Below the pieces are notes generated by a model. The model saw only the letters and a list, made by a program, of their open reading frames with translations, was not told the origin of the DNA and ran no database searches. Of a stretch of DNA of 64,000 nucleotides, positions 1 to 8,546 are shown in pieces (the stretch's first letter is position 1; each line of letters opens with the position of its first letter). The DNA is from JAHQVI01 sp963749875 (lineage in GTDB: Bacteria > Pseudomonadota > Alphaproteobacteria > Rhizobiales > Rhodomicrobiaceae), in assembly GCA_963749875.1 (NCBI GenBank), contig CAVVOX010000004.1, forward strand, positions 744,001 to 808,000. Direction: 5' to 3'. A program made the position numbers and the translations under genes.

Positions 1-108
1 CTCGGATCGGGTGGAGATGGCTGGCAGGGCGTCAGGCAGTGAAGAAAGGGCGCATAAAGACGTCCAAACGCTGTAGAATGAGCGAAACGAAACAACCGGA
101 GGAACGTC

Positions 109-1251
109 ATGTCGAAGAATGTCTCCAAGACCGAGAAATCCGTTGATCGCCGCAAGTTTCTGAAAGGCGGCGCGATCGCGACAGGGGCCGCCGCGGCGAC
201 CGTCGCATTTCCCCAGATCTCGCGGGCGCAAACAACAACGCTGAAGATGCAGAGCTCCTGGTCGGCCACGGACATCTTCCAGGATATGGCTCGGCAATAT
301 GTCGACCGCGTCGAAAAGATGTCGGGCGGCCGGCTGAAAGTGGACCTCCTGCCGTCCGGCGCGGTGGTTCAGTCCTTCCAGGTTCAGGATGCCTGCGATA
401 AGGGTGTCATCGACGGCGCCCATACGGTGACCGCCTATTGGTACGGTAAGAACAAAGCCGCCTCCCTTTTCGGCACCGGGCCGGTTTTCGGCGCCAACGC
501 CGCTCAGATCATGGCCTGGATTCACAAAGGTGGCGGCAAGGACCTTTACCGCGAACTCGTTCAGGACATTCTCAAGCTCAATCTCGTCGGCTTCTTCGCC
601 ATGCCGATGCCGACCCAGCCCCTCGGTTGGTTCAAGAAGGAAATCAAGAGCCCTGATGATCTGAAGGGCTTGAAATACCGCACAGTGGGTCTGGCGACCG
701 ACATTATGCAGGGCATGGGCGTGAGCGTGACCCAGCTTCCGGGCGGCGAAATCGTTCCGGCTCTGGAGCGCGGCGTGATCGAGGCGTTCGAGTTTAACAA
801 TCCGACGTCGGACAGCCGCTTCGGCGCTCAGGATGTTTCGAAAATCTACATGATGGGCTCCTACCATCAGGCTGCGGAATTCTTCGAGATTATCTTCAAT
901 AAGGATAAGTTCGATAGCCTGCCGGGCGAGTTGCAGGCCATCCTGGAATATGGTGCGGAGGCCGCCAACACTGCCAATTACAGCTTGGCGATGGATCAAT
1001 ATTCCAAGGATCTGCAGAAGCTTATCAACGAGGATGGTGTGCACGTTTATCGCACGCCGACCTCCGTCATGGAAGCCCAGCTTGTGTCCTGGGACAAGAC
1101 GCTGGAGAAACTGACTCAAGACGCCTACTTCAAGAAGGTCGTGGACAGCCAGAAGGCCTGGTCCGAGCGCGTTGCATTCTACGACCTGCTCAACACAGCC
1201 GATTACAAGCTGGCGTTTAATCACTACTTCCCGAACAAGCTTCCTGGCTAA
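109..1251 (+). CDS. TRAP transporter substrate-binding protein (DctP/TakP-like), Tat-exported
   Basis: Periplasmic solute receptor of a tripartite ATP-independent (TRAP) carboxylate transporter; it captures the substrate and hands it to the Q/M membrane pair encoded next. The 380-residue product opens with a twin-arginine signal (VDRRKFLKG, residues 12-20), an alanine-rich stretch and a likely cleavage after the A at about 40, so it should be exported folded by Tat. The rest matches the subgroup of DctP receptors that resembles 2-oxoacid (TakP) and mannitol/chloroaromatic-type receptors. The start is supported by a GGAGGA box six bases upstream. It is the first gene of the operon reaching to 3485. 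The substrate cannot be read from sequence alone; a 2-oxoacid or similar organic acid is the best guess. Confidence 0.9.
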   Translation: MSKNVSKTEKSVDRRKFLKGGAIATGAAAATVAFPQISRAQTTTLKMQSSWSATDIFQDMARQYVDRVEKMSGGRLKVDLLPSGAVVQSFQVQDACDKGVIDGAHTVTAYWYGKNKAASLFGTGPVFGANAAQIMAWIHKGGGKDLYRELVQDILKLNLVGFFAMPMPTQPLGWFKKEIKSPDDLKGLKYRTVGLATDIMQGMGVSVTQLPGGEIVPALERGVIEAFEFNNPTSDSRFGAQDVSKIYMMGSYHQAAEFFEIIFNKDKFDSLPGELQAILEYGAEAANTANYSLAMDQYSKDLQKLINEDGVHVYRTPTSVMEAQLVSWDKTLEKLTQDAYFKKVVDSQKAWSERVAFYDLLNTADYKLAFNHYFPNKLPG

Positions 1252-1337
1252 TCCAGGCGATCCTGGAAGCGATCACTGGGGCGGCGCGCATGCGTGCCGC
1301 CCCATCTGTGCCATCCCATCGCCTTTGGGGACGCAGC

Positions 1338-1946
1338 GTGCTGAAAACAATATTTCTGATCGATAGCATCACAAGCTGGATGGCAAAGGCGTTCGCTTGG
1401 TGCATTCTCATTATGACCTTCGGCGTCTCCTATGAAGTTTTCATGCGGTACGTCCTGCGAGACCCCACGCCCTGGGCGTTCGATCTCAGCTATATGATGT
1501 ACGGCACGCTCTTCATGATGGCGGGGGCTTACACACTGTCCCGCGATGGCCATGTCCGCGGCGACGTGGTCTACCGGCTTCTCAAACCGAAGACTCAGGC
1601 CGGCGTAGAGCTCGTCCTCTACTTTCTGTTCTTTTTTCCCGGCATTCTCGCGCTGATCTTCGCCGGCTGGCGGTATGCGGCTCAATCGTTCTCCTTTCGG
1701 GAGGTCAGCGTGTACAGCCCGTCCAATGTGCCGATCTACCAATTCAAAATGGTCATCCCGGCCGCAGGCGTCCTGCTATTCATTCAAGGAATTGCTCAAG
1801 TGTTCCGCTGTGTCATCTGCATCAGGACGGGAACCTGGCCGCCTCACACGGAAGACGTCGAGGAAACCGTGACCATGGTGCGGCATGGCAAAGAGGACGA
1901 CGCTCAGCTTCGGGCTGAACTAGGGTTGGGGGCGAAGAATGACTGA
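1338..1946 (+). CDS. TRAP transporter small permease (DctQ)
   Basis: Small membrane subunit of the TRAP carrier encoded with the preceding receptor. About 202 residues with four hydrophobic segments, the usual DctQ size and topology. An upstream in-frame ATG exists at 1290, but the GTG at 1338 has a purine-rich GGGGA stretch just before it and gives the family's normal N terminus (VLKTIFLIDS), so I choose GTG; an ATG at 1380 is also possible. The 3' end overlaps the next gene by 8 bases, which indicates translational coupling. The C-terminal tail of about 35 residues is polar and charged, probably cytoplasmic. Confidence 0.85.
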   Translation: MLKTIFLIDSITSWMAKAFAWCILIMTFGVSYEVFMRYVLRDPTPWAFDLSYMMYGTLFMMAGAYTLSRDGHVRGDVVYRLLKPKTQAGVELVLYFLFFFPGILALIFAGWRYAAQSFSFREVSVYSPSNVPIYQFKMVIPAAGVLLFIQGIAQVFRCVICIRTGTWPPHTEDVEETVTMVRHGKEDDAQLRAELGLGAKND

Positions 1947-3291
1947 TCCTCAGGTTGCGATCTTTATGCTGGGGATCTTCATCCTCGTCATCATGCTTGG
2001 CTTTCCGATCGCCTTTACGCTCATGGCGATGGGCATCGGCTTCGGCTACTACGCCTATTACGATCCGACGCGGATGCAGAACCTTTTAGACAACCGCGTC
2101 TTCGATCTGTTCGTGAACCAGACCTATTCGGTGATGTCGAATGACGTGCTGACGGCGATACCGCTTTTCCTTTTCATGGGCTACATCGTCGAACGCGCGA
2201 ATATCGTTGAGCGTCTGTTCGTGACATTGAACATTGCCGCACGCCGGCTCCCGGGATCCATGGCCGTGGCGGCGCTCGCGACCTGTGCGCTGTTCGCGAC
2301 CGCAACGGGGATTATCGGCGCCGTCGTCACGCTGATGGGCCTGCTTGCTTTCCCGGCCATGCTCAAGGCGCGCTACGATACGAGCTTTGCTGCGGGCGTG
2401 ATCTGTGCAGGTGGCTGTCTCGGCATCCTGATACCGCCGAGCATTATGCTGATCGTCTATGGCGCCGCGGCGAGCGTCTCGGTGGTGAAGCTTTATGCCG
2501 CTGCTCTTATTCCTGGTTTTCTGCTTGCCGGTCTTTACATGATTTATGTGGTCGGCCGCGCCGCGCTCAATCCGAGCATCGCGCCGAAGCCGCGAGAGGA
2601 GGACGTGGGAGACCTTTCCAGCGGCCAGATCGCCTTCATGGTGCTGACCTCATTCGTGCCGTTGGCCGTGCTCATCCTCTCCGTTCTCGGCGCAATCCTG
2701 TTCGGCCTCGCGACGCCGTCCGAAGCCGCAGCGATCGGCGCGTTGGGCGGATTGGTGCTTGCCGTTCTCTATCGCTCGCTGACATGGCAGCGGCTGCGCG
2801 AGTCGGTCTATCTGAGCGTGCGGACGTCGGCCATGGTCTGCTGGCTTTTCGTCGGGTCCTGGGTCTTCGCCTCCGTATTCTCCTATCTTGGCGGCGAGCA
2901 GCTCGTGAAAGAGTTCGTCCTATCGCTCAATCTGACGCCCCTGACCTTCCTGATCTTGACCCAGATCATCATCTTCCTGCTGGGCTGGCCGCTGGAATGG
3001 TCGGAAATCATCATCATTTTCGTGCCGATCTTCCTGCCTTTGCTGCCGGAATTCGGCGTTGACCCCTTGTTCTTCGGCATCATCGTGGCGCTGAACTTGC
3101 AGACATCGTTTATGACGCCGCCCATGGCGATGGCCGCCTACTATCTGAAAGGCGTTGCGCCGCCGCATGTGCGGCTGGTCGAGATCTTCCGGGGGGCGTT
3201 TCCGTTCCTGGCGATGGTGCTGTTTGCCATAGTTCTCTTGTACAACTTCCCAGGTATCGCACTCTATTTGCCAGAGCTTATATACGGATAG
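1939..3291 (+). CDS. TRAP transporter large permease (DctM)
   Basis: Large, transport-competent membrane subunit of the Na+- or H+-driven TRAP system, 450 residues with about 11-13 hydrophobic segments spread over the whole length. Family hallmarks include the GILIPPSIMLIVYG stretch near residues 168-181 and the TPSEAAAIGA stretch in the second half. Its start lies inside the end of dctQ (8-base overlap), so P, Q and M form one operon. The gene is uninterrupted, unlike the homologous M gene at 29677-30976. Substrate specificity is set by the receptor, not by this subunit. Confidence 0.92.
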   Translation: MTDPQVAIFMLGIFILVIMLGFPIAFTLMAMGIGFGYYAYYDPTRMQNLLDNRVFDLFVNQTYSVMSNDVLTAIPLFLFMGYIVERANIVERLFVTLNIAARRLPGSMAVAALATCALFATATGIIGAVVTLMGLLAFPAMLKARYDTSFAAGVICAGGCLGILIPPSIMLIVYGAAASVSVVKLYAAALIPGFLLAGLYMIYVVGRAALNPSIAPKPREEDVGDLSSGQIAFMVLTSFVPLAVLILSVLGAILFGLATPSEAAAIGALGGLVLAVLYRSLTWQRLRESVYLSVRTSAMVCWLFVGSWVFASVFSYLGGEQLVKEFVLSLNLTPLTFLILTQIIIFLLGWPLEWSEIIIIFVPIFLPLLPEFGVDPLFFGIIVALNLQTSFMTPPMAMAAYYLKGVAPPHVRLVEIFRGAFPFLAMVLFAIVLLYNFPGIALYLPELIYG

Positions 3292-3296
3292 ACACC

Positions 3297-3485
3297 ATGT
3301 TCGACCGGCTGCTTGCTATCGTTTCCCTTGCTCTGATCACGGCCTTCTGCGTGTTGCTGGTCAGCTATATTGGGCGCATCGATCTGGCGATCGTGGTCAC
3401 GATTTGCCTTCTGATGGCGGCATTCGATCTCTTATACTATAGCTTCAAGAACGATCGGCGGGGGGGACAGAGCGGTCCGCGCTAG
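3297..3485 (+). CDS. small two-helix membrane protein at the end of the TRAP operon
   Basis: A 62-residue product with two hydrophobic segments (about residues 5-24 and 29-47) and a basic, Gly-rich tail ending in GGQSGPR. It starts 5 bases after the M permease stop and so belongs to the same transcript. I do not recognise a named family. Its position suggests an accessory subunit or a stabiliser of the transporter, but that is inference only. Its TAG stop codon (3483-3485) is at the same time the first three bases of a double-hairpin repeat, so the last residue or residues may have been reset by insertion of the repeat. Confidence 0.65.
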   Translation: MFDRLLAIVSLALITAFCVLLVSYIGRIDLAIVVTICLLMAAFDLLYYSFKNDRRGGQSGPR

Positions 3486-3610
3486 CGCAACGCGCGTCCA
3501 AGCATGTCCCCGCGAAGGCGGGGATGGACGCGGGAACAGTTGCGCTAACCTATTGGGATAGATCAACTTAACCTCGTTCAAGTGAGTCCACTTCAACGAG
3601 GGTTGATCTA
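3483..3610 (-). repeat. double-hairpin repeat family 1, copy 1 (reverse orientation)
   Basis: In the reference orientation the unit is TAG-hairpin 1-CTA, a short A/T-rich linker, then TAG-hairpin 2-CTA. Hairpin 1 has arms GATCAAC...CTCGTTCAAGTG and their complement. Hairpin 2 has arms GCGCAAC...GCGTCC with a CCCCGC-CTTC-GCGGGG tip. This copy lies between the convergent 3' ends of the TRAP operon and merR, supplies the stop codon of the upstream gene and abuts a family 2 repeat. Confidence 0.9.
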
Positions 3611-3713
3611 GAGCGCCGGCCCCTTGATCGGAATCCGCACCGTCGCTCTAACTGTTTGTTTTGGCGTCGGATTGACCCGAAAAGTGGATGCCACTTTTCG
3701 GTCCGATGCTCTA
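3609..3713 (+). repeat. double-hairpin repeat family 2, copy 1
   Basis: About 105 bases that begin TAGAGCG and end GCTCTA. They consist of one inverted repeat (TAGAGCG...CGCTCTA), the spacer ACTGTTTGTTTTGGC, and a second inverted repeat whose tip is CCGAAAAGTGG-ATG-CCACTTTTCGG. The element is similar at 29550-29654 and 58039-58142. It abuts family 1 copy 1 and shares the TA of CTAG with it. Confidence 0.85.
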
Positions 3714-3738
3714 ACGGAGGTCTTGTCCCCGGCGCGCG

Positions 3739-4158
3739 TCAGTGCGCCTCATTGGCGCATTTTCCGTGATCCGCCAGCACATCGATCACCCGGCATTCGG
3801 CGATCCGGCCGCCCTGACAGGCTTCCACCATCCGGCCGAGCTCCGCCCGCAGAGCCTGAAGCCGGGCGATCTTCTCATCGATCGCATGCAGGTGCTCGAC
3901 GGCGATCGCGTCCGCCTTCGCGCAAGGCGCCTCCGGATGGGCGCAAAGCTGAAGCAGTTCGCGCACGGCATCGAGCGAGAATCCCAGATCCCGCGCATGC
4001 CGGATGAACATGAGGCGGCGCAACTCCTTCTCGCCATAGCGGCGCTGCCTGCCCGCCGTGCGCGGCGGCTCCGGCATCAAACCGATCTGCTCAAAATAGC
4101 GTACCGTCTGCACGGCATATCCCGATCTTCGGGCCAGTTCACCGATCGAGAAATTCAT
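3739..4158 (-). CDS. MerR-family metal-responsive transcriptional regulator (ZntR/CadR-like)
   Basis: A 139-residue MerR regulator: winged-helix DNA-binding part at residues 1-70 (MNFSIGELARRSG, VRYFEQIGLM), then a dimerisation helix and a metal loop. Cysteines at 72, 79, 114, 122 and 134 include the set expected for Zn/Cd/Pb sensing; ZntR of E. coli uses cysteines at 79, 114 and 124. It is transcribed away from the CDF exporter at 4230 with a canonical MerR promoter between them. It should therefore twist that promoter into activity when a divalent metal binds, and probably represses itself. The exact metal cannot be read from sequence. Confidence 0.9.
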   Translation of the reverse strand: MNFSIGELARRSGYAVQTVRYFEQIGLMPEPPRTAGRQRRYGEKELRRLMFIRHARDLGFSLDAVRELLQLCAHPEAPCAKADAIAVEHLHAIDEKIARLQALRAELGRMVEACQGGRIAECRVIDVLADHGKCANEAH

Positions 4159-4171
4159 CGCGATTTTCCCC

Positions 4172-4202
4172 TTGAAGCTACAGTCACTGTAGATGTTAGG
4201 GT
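4172..4202 (+). promoter_or_regulatory. MerR-type promoter and operator for the CDF exporter
   Basis: TTGAAG (-35) at 4172-4177 and TAGGGT (-10) at 4197-4202 are separated by 19 bases, the overlong spacer typical of MerR-controlled promoters. The spacer holds the perfect 7-1-7 palindrome CTACAGTCACTGTAG (4178-4192). It lies 27-58 bases upstream of the CDF start and directly upstream of the divergent merR. Confidence 0.88.
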
Positions 4203-4229
4203 GATCCTGCGCAATTCAAGGAGCGGACA

Positions 4230-4895
4230 ATGGCGGCGGGATGCTGCGATCACGAGGCAAAATTCGACGGGCTCGATCCGCGCTATAAGCGCGTTCTCTG
4301 GGCGGTCATCGCGATCAACGCGGCGATGTTCGTGGTCGAGATGACGGCCGGTGCGCTCGCAGGGTCGCAGGCCTTGCAGGCGGACGCCCTCGATTTCCTC
4401 GGCGACACGCTGACCTATGGCATCAGCCTGCTCGTGATCGGACGGTCGATTTCGGTGCGGTCCTCGGCGGCGCTCTTCAAGGGGGGCAGCCTGCTAGCCA
4501 TGGGGGCATGGGTGTTCGGCTCGACAGCTTATCAGATTCTGGTTCTGGGCCTGCCGCGCGCCGAGGTGATGGGGGCGGTCGGCTTTCTGGCGCTCGCCGC
4601 GAATTTGGCGAGCGTGCTTCTCCTGCTGCGCTACAAGGATGGCGACGCCAATGTCCGCTCCGTCTGGCTGTGCTCGCGGAATGACGCCGTCGGGAACGTC
4701 GCCGTGATGTTGGCCGCGCTCAGTGTTTGGGCGACGCAGAGCGCCTGGCCCGATCTCCTGGTCGCGGCGGCAATGGCCGGACTGTTCCTGGTCTCGTCGG
4801 TCTCCATCATCCGCCAGGCGATCGTCGAGCGCCGCCGCTCCGGCCGGCCCGAAAACGCCGCTTATGGCGAGGAAGGCCATCGCCTCAAGGCGTGA
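4230..4895 (+). CDS. cation diffusion facilitator family metal exporter
   Basis: A 221-residue polytopic membrane protein with about six hydrophobic segments and only a short C-terminal tail, so it lacks the usual CDF cytoplasmic domain. The metal site motifs of the CDF fold are visible: DFLGD (residues 55-59, a D-x3-D pair in helix 2) and CSRND (148-152, C-x3-D in helix 5 where many CDF proteins have H-x3-D). The N terminus carries CCDHE, a possible metal-capture site. The adjacent divergent MerR regulator and its promoter point to inducible efflux of a divalent cation (Zn, Cd or Co). The last 11 bases overlap the 3' end of the opposing acylase gene. Confidence 0.85.
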   Translation: MAAGCCDHEAKFDGLDPRYKRVLWAVIAINAAMFVVEMTAGALAGSQALQADALDFLGDTLTYGISLLVIGRSISVRSSAALFKGGSLLAMGAWVFGSTAYQILVLGLPRAEVMGAVGFLALAANLASVLLLLRYKDGDANVRSVWLCSRNDAVGNVAVMLAALSVWATQSAWPDLLVAAAMAGLFLVSSVSIIRQAIVERRRSGRPENAAYGEEGHRLKA

Positions 4896-7317
4896 ATGTC
4901 AGCACACCGGCATTTTCCGCCATAAGCGCGTCTTCGCTGACCTGAAGCGGGAAACCCTCGCCCGCCTTATAGAGCGGGAGCTGGTCCGCATAGAAGGGCG
5001 AGAGCGGATGGCTGCTCTGACCCGTTGCGATCACAAAGCGCGAGCGCGACGGGTCGGCCAGATCATAGACGCCGCGGAAGCCGGCGCCGGATTTGCGCAC
5101 GAGAGGATGTTCGTCCTCCGGCCTGCCGAGACTGCCGCCGCGATTGACCGAATAGAACCCGCCATCGCTGGGAAATGCGTGGCCGAAAAGCGCGCGGAAG
5201 CCGGGAATATTGTCGAGCACCTGATTCTCCATCAGCGCCACATGCTCGTCGCCCCAGCGCCATTTGCTGACGTCGCTCCCGTAGCGTGCCGAGAGCTCAT
5301 TGAGCGTCCTGCGGAATGCGGTCTCTACGGCCTTCATGCAGTCGGGGCCGGCATTTTCGGTGCGGCAGAAGCCGTTCGGATCGCGCAGCACCGAGACGAC
5401 CACCGAGGCATTGAATTGGCCGACGGTCGGCGCAACCGGATCGAGCCCCGATTTCAGCAGCTCTTCGTTCATGCGCAGAAGCCACCAGTCGAGAATGAGC
5501 GGCTCGGGCCGGTCGCGGCTGGCGGAGAAATCCCAGCCCTTGAGCAGATCGAGCGCTTGCCGCTCCAATTCGGACCGAGGCTCCAGTTTCAAGAGGAACG
5601 GCACGAGATCGCGCGCATGAGCCGCCTGGATGTCCATCTGGATTGCCGCCATGCTGCTTAGATCGTGCGTTGGCCTTTCGCCGAGGCGCTCGATGATCCG
5701 TATGGCCCGATAGCCCGCCGTCTGATCCCGCCCGAACCAATAAGGGTAAGCGGCAGGGACCACGGCATTATTGGCATTGACGATCGCACCGGCGGGAGGA
5801 TTGAACAGTCTCGGCCAGCCGTCGAAGGGGACGGCGCCGGTCCAGTCGAAATCCCCGCTCGCCCCATCGACGGGATAGCGTCCCTTTCCCGCTTTGCGGA
5901 TCGGCACGGTGCCGGCATTGGTGAAGCCGATATTGCCGTCGCGGTCGGCATAGACGATGTTCTGCGTGGGCGATTCGTAAAAGCGCAGCGCGTCCTGAAA
6001 CTCTTCCCAGTTCCGCGCGCGGTTGATGCGGTAGAAGGCTTCCGCGGTGGTGTCTTCCTGCGTCAAGCCGCTCCAGCCGAGGCTGATCAATTTGCCCCCG
6101 CGCGCCAGCCGTTCCGCTTCCGGCGCGGCGTCGGAAATGACCGGACCGTGACGTGTCTTCCGCCGGGTGATTTCGACAGGCGCGTCATCTTTGATCTTGA
6201 TCGTGACCGGCTCGGAGGCAATTGGCTGCGGGCCGTCCGGCGTCATATAGAAGCCGGGCCTGCCCGGCGCTTCGGTCTCGACAAACAGGTCCTGAACATC
6301 ACTGTCGGTGGTGGTCAGACCCCAGGCAATGTGACCGTTCTGGCCGAGGATGAAGACCGGCACGCCGGGCGCGGTGGCGCCGGTGATGGTCAGCTCCGGC
6401 GTCGTGATACGGGCGAGATACCAGATGATCGGGATCTGCAGCTCCAGATGCGGATCGTTGGCGAGGATTGGTTTGCCGGTCGTGCTTCGAGAGCCGTCGA
6501 TCACCCATTCATTAGAGGCGCCCGCGCCGATGGAGGGCAGGGCGAGAAGCGACTCGATCGGGGCGCTGGCTTCCGCGATCCGTTGCCGCTCCCGTGGCAT
6601 CTCGGGCAGGAATGCGCCTCGCTGCTTACCGCGTGCGATCTCCGGTTTGAGCGTCACCGGATATTCGGCAGATTTCGGCGGGAAGAGCCGCTCCGCGCGG
6701 TCGCGTCCGTATTTCGCCTCCAGAATTGCGCGCGTGGCGTCCTGCCGCCAATTCGCGCTCAGCTTCCAGGCCATGCCCTTGCCCCAGACGATGGAATCCT
6801 CCGGCGTCCACGGCTCCGGTTCGATGCCCAGCAGCGTATATTCGAGCGGGGCGGCCTGGCCGCTTTCGGTGAGCCAGCTATTGACGCCCTCGGCATAGGC
6901 TTTGAGATTGTCCTGCACCTCCGGCGAAAGAGCGGCAAAGCTGGCGCGGCCAGTGCCTTCGAGATCGAGCGTGCGGAACAGCCGGTCGAGAGCCAGTCCG
7001 CGTCTGCCGATGGCTTCCGAAATGCGGCCCTGCAGAACCCGCCGCGTTATGTCCATCTGAAAAAAGCGATCCTGGGCGTGCAGATAGCCGAGCGCCCGGA
7101 CGGCATCCTTCATGTTGTCGGCGAAAATATGCGGCACGCCATGCTTGTCGCGGATGACCCGCACCGGCGCTCCCAGCCCCGCCAGGGGTATCTCGCCTTC
7201 GAGCTGCGGTAGGCTGCGGCTCCACCAGACATAGCCCGCCCCCGCGCCGATGAACGGCAATCCAACGATGATCGCAATCAGCCAGATAAGAGCGTTCTGC
7301 AGCCGGCGGCGAGACAT
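4885..7317 (-). CDS. penicillin acylase family (S45) Ntn-hydrolase
   Basis: N-terminal-nucleophile amidohydrolase of the penicillin/acyl-homoserine-lactone acylase family, about 810 residues. After a membrane anchor or signal (about residues 8-30) comes the alpha chain. The beta chain should begin at Ser268 in GAGASNEWVIDG, the self-processing site that becomes the catalytic nucleophile. A second conserved block is NDPHLELQIP, just downstream. The start at 7317 is chosen because AGGAGG precedes it by six bases; an in-frame ATG sits two codons upstream with no room for a ribosome site. Substrate is unknown: quorum-signal lactones, beta-lactams or other N-acyl compounds are all possible. It stands alone, tail-to-tail with the CDF gene. 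Confidence 0.9.
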   Translation of the reverse strand: MSRRRLQNALIWLIAIIVGLPFIGAGAGYVWWSRSLPQLEGEIPLAGLGAPVRVIRDKHGVPHIFADNMKDAVRALGYLHAQDRFFQMDITRRVLQGRISEAIGRRGLALDRLFRTLDLEGTGRASFAALSPEVQDNLKAYAEGVNSWLTESGQAAPLEYTLLGIEPEPWTPEDSIVWGKGMAWKLSANWRQDATRAILEAKYGRDRAERLFPPKSAEYPVTLKPEIARGKQRGAFLPEMPRERQRIAEASAPIESLLALPSIGAGASNEWVIDGSRSTTGKPILANDPHLELQIPIIWYLARITTPELTITGATAPGVPVFILGQNGHIAWGLTTTDSDVQDLFVETEAPGRPGFYMTPDGPQPIASEPVTIKIKDDAPVEITRRKTRHGPVISDAAPEAERLARGGKLISLGWSGLTQEDTTAEAFYRINRARNWEEFQDALRFYESPTQNIVYADRDGNIGFTNAGTVPIRKAGKGRYPVDGASGDFDWTGAVPFDGWPRLFNPPAGAIVNANNAVVPAAYPYWFGRDQTAGYRAIRIIERLGERPTHDLSSMAAIQMDIQAAHARDLVPFLLKLEPRSELERQALDLLKGWDFSASRDRPEPLILDWWLLRMNEELLKSGLDPVAPTVGQFNASVVVSVLRDPNGFCRTENAGPDCMKAVETAFRRTLNELSARYGSDVSKWRWGDEHVALMENQVLDNIPGFRALFGHAFPSDGGFYSVNRGGSLGRPEDEHPLVRKSGAGFRGVYDLADPSRSRFVIATGQSSHPLSPFYADQLPLYKAGEGFPLQVSEDALMAENAGVLTFTP

Positions 7318-7657
7318 GGGCATCCTCCTCTTGAACCGGCCTGCACAATATCCGAGCCGCCGCCCTGTGACGAGAACGGTGTTCCCACGAGGCTGCCTGG
7401 CGAAGCCCGCGGCCTCTGCGCTCGTTTTGTTTGAATTTGGTACAGAGTGGAGGGCAAAGCATAGCTTGCGAAATGTATTGAGTATCAATGCACAATATTC
7501 GCAGGATACGTAGAAAAACGCGTTAAGCGCGTAGTTAAATTACTATTTCCCGCTTAGGTTGTAGGTTTGTATCCTTCATTAACTCAGCTTTTTAATCCGG
7601 TATTAAGCGAGCTGCGCTAAGTTGCTTTCAGTGGTCAAGTCGTGTGTAGAGAGTCCA
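7318..7657. other. divergent intergenic region (acylase / sciP)
   Basis: 340 bases with no credible gene. It carries the upstream region of the acylase on the left. On the right is a markedly A/T-rich stretch (about 7490-7610) containing two CtrA-like motifs upstream of sciP, listed separately. Confidence 0.6.
7523..7606 (+). promoter_or_regulatory. CtrA-binding motifs upstream of sciP
   Basis: A perfect CtrA full site, TTAA-N7-TTAA, lies at 7592-7606 (TTAATCCGGTATTAA), 51 bases before the sciP start codon. A near site, TTAA-N8-TTAA, lies at 7523-7538, and a TTAA half site at 7579-7582. The consensus TTAA-N7-TTAA is established for CtrA in Caulobacter and Rhizobiales. Activation of sciP by CtrA is known in Caulobacter, so a conserved feedback loop is the natural reading. 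Confidence 0.7.
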
Positions 7658-7933
7658 ATGACCGATCAGTTCAGGCTCCGCGTTAAATATGTCATGGGAC
7701 CGGATGGGAGCCCGCTCACCATCGCAGACCTTCCGCCGGTTTCAACCAAGCGCTGGGTCATTCGCCGCAAGGCCGAGGTTGTCGCCGCGGTGCGGGGCGG
7801 CCTGTTGAGCCTCAGCGATGCGTGCAGCCGCTATCGGCTGACGGTCGATGAATTCCTGAGCTGGCAGCGCTCGATCGAGCGCCACGGGCTGCCGGGACTA
7901 CGCGCGACCCGGCTCCAGCAATACCGGACATAG
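7658..7933 (+). CDS. sciP: CtrA inhibitor SciP (DUF1153)
   Basis: A 91-residue DUF1153 protein, recognised by KYVMGPDGSPLTIADLPP near the N terminus, WVIRRKAEVVAAVRGGLLSL in the middle and the helix-turn-helix-like YRLTVDEFLSWQ. In Caulobacter SciP binds CtrA and blocks its activation of target promoters in G1 cells. I start at the ATG at 7658 because it gives the conserved N terminus; an upstream in-frame TTG at 7622 adds 12 unconserved residues. CtrA sites lie directly upstream, and ctrA itself is 3.8 kb away. Confidence 0.95.
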   Translation: MTDQFRLRVKYVMGPDGSPLTIADLPPVSTKRWVIRRKAEVVAAVRGGLLSLSDACSRYRLTVDEFLSWQRSIERHGLPGLRATRLQQYRT

Positions 7934-8057
7934 CCAGTCCCCCGTCAAAATCGTTTGAAAAGCCGGCGGAATCCCTTTCAGCGGCCCGGTGGGCCGTTTA
8001 CAGCGCCATGACGCGCCGCTAGCCTTTAATAGCTGAAATGGCGCGGAGCGCGAAGCC

Positions 8058-8546
8058 GTGGCCCGACCGACAATCTACACGATCGGCTATGAAGGCGCCT
8101 CGATCGAGACTTTGATCGCGACGCTGAAAGATGCTGGCGTTCAGCGCCTGCTCGACATTCGCGAATCCCCCTATTCGCGGCGGCAGGAATTCTGCAAAGA
8201 CGAGCTCAGCGCCGCGCTTTCCGGCTACGGTATCGCTTACGAGCATATTCGCGAGCTCGGCAATCCGCCGCCGGGCCGCCAGGCTGCGCGCGCCGGCCAT
8301 ATGGCGGCCTATCGCGAAATCTTCACGGCACATCTCGACGGGCCTGAAGGCTGCAAGGGGCTTGACCGCGCCCTTGCCGCGGCGGCCAAAGAGGCCGTCT
8401 GCCTGCTCTGCTTCGAAAAGTTGCCGAGCCATTGCCATCGCTCCATGGTCATCGAGCGGATGAAATCGGCTTCAGGTCAGGAGGTCGAACATCTGCGCAT
8501 CGCCGCCAAGCAAGCGCATCCCGCACAGACAGCATTTGAGTTCTAG
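8058..8546 (+). CDS. DUF488 family protein
   Basis: A 162-residue DUF488 protein. Typical features are TIYTIGYEG (residues 5-13), the LLDIRESPYSRR segment and the C-terminal CLLCFEKLPSHCHRS motif, whose three cysteines and histidines could bind a metal or form a redox site. Molecular function of the family is not established. The start codon is GTG at 8058; the nearby ATG at 8038 is in another frame. The TAG stop (8544-8546) is the first three bases of a family 1 repeat, so the last codons may have been altered by its insertion. Confidence 0.85.
   Translation: MARPTIYTIGYEGASIETLIATLKDAGVQRLLDIRESPYSRRQEFCKDELSAALSGYGIAYEHIRELGNPPPGRQAARAGHMAAYREIFTAHLDGPEGCKGLDRALAAAAKEAVCLLCFEKLPSHCHRSMVIERMKSASGQEVEHLRIAAKQAHPAQTAFEF

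Noticed and set aside
1..108. Possible end of an upstream gene at the window start
   Set aside because: Only stop-rich short frames are present; it is best read as the leader of the first TRAP gene.
5665..7212. Long open frame on the + strand opposite the penicillin acylase gene
   Set aside because: High-GC shadow of a well-conserved acylase on the other strand; no ribosome site and an Arg-rich, low-complexity translation.
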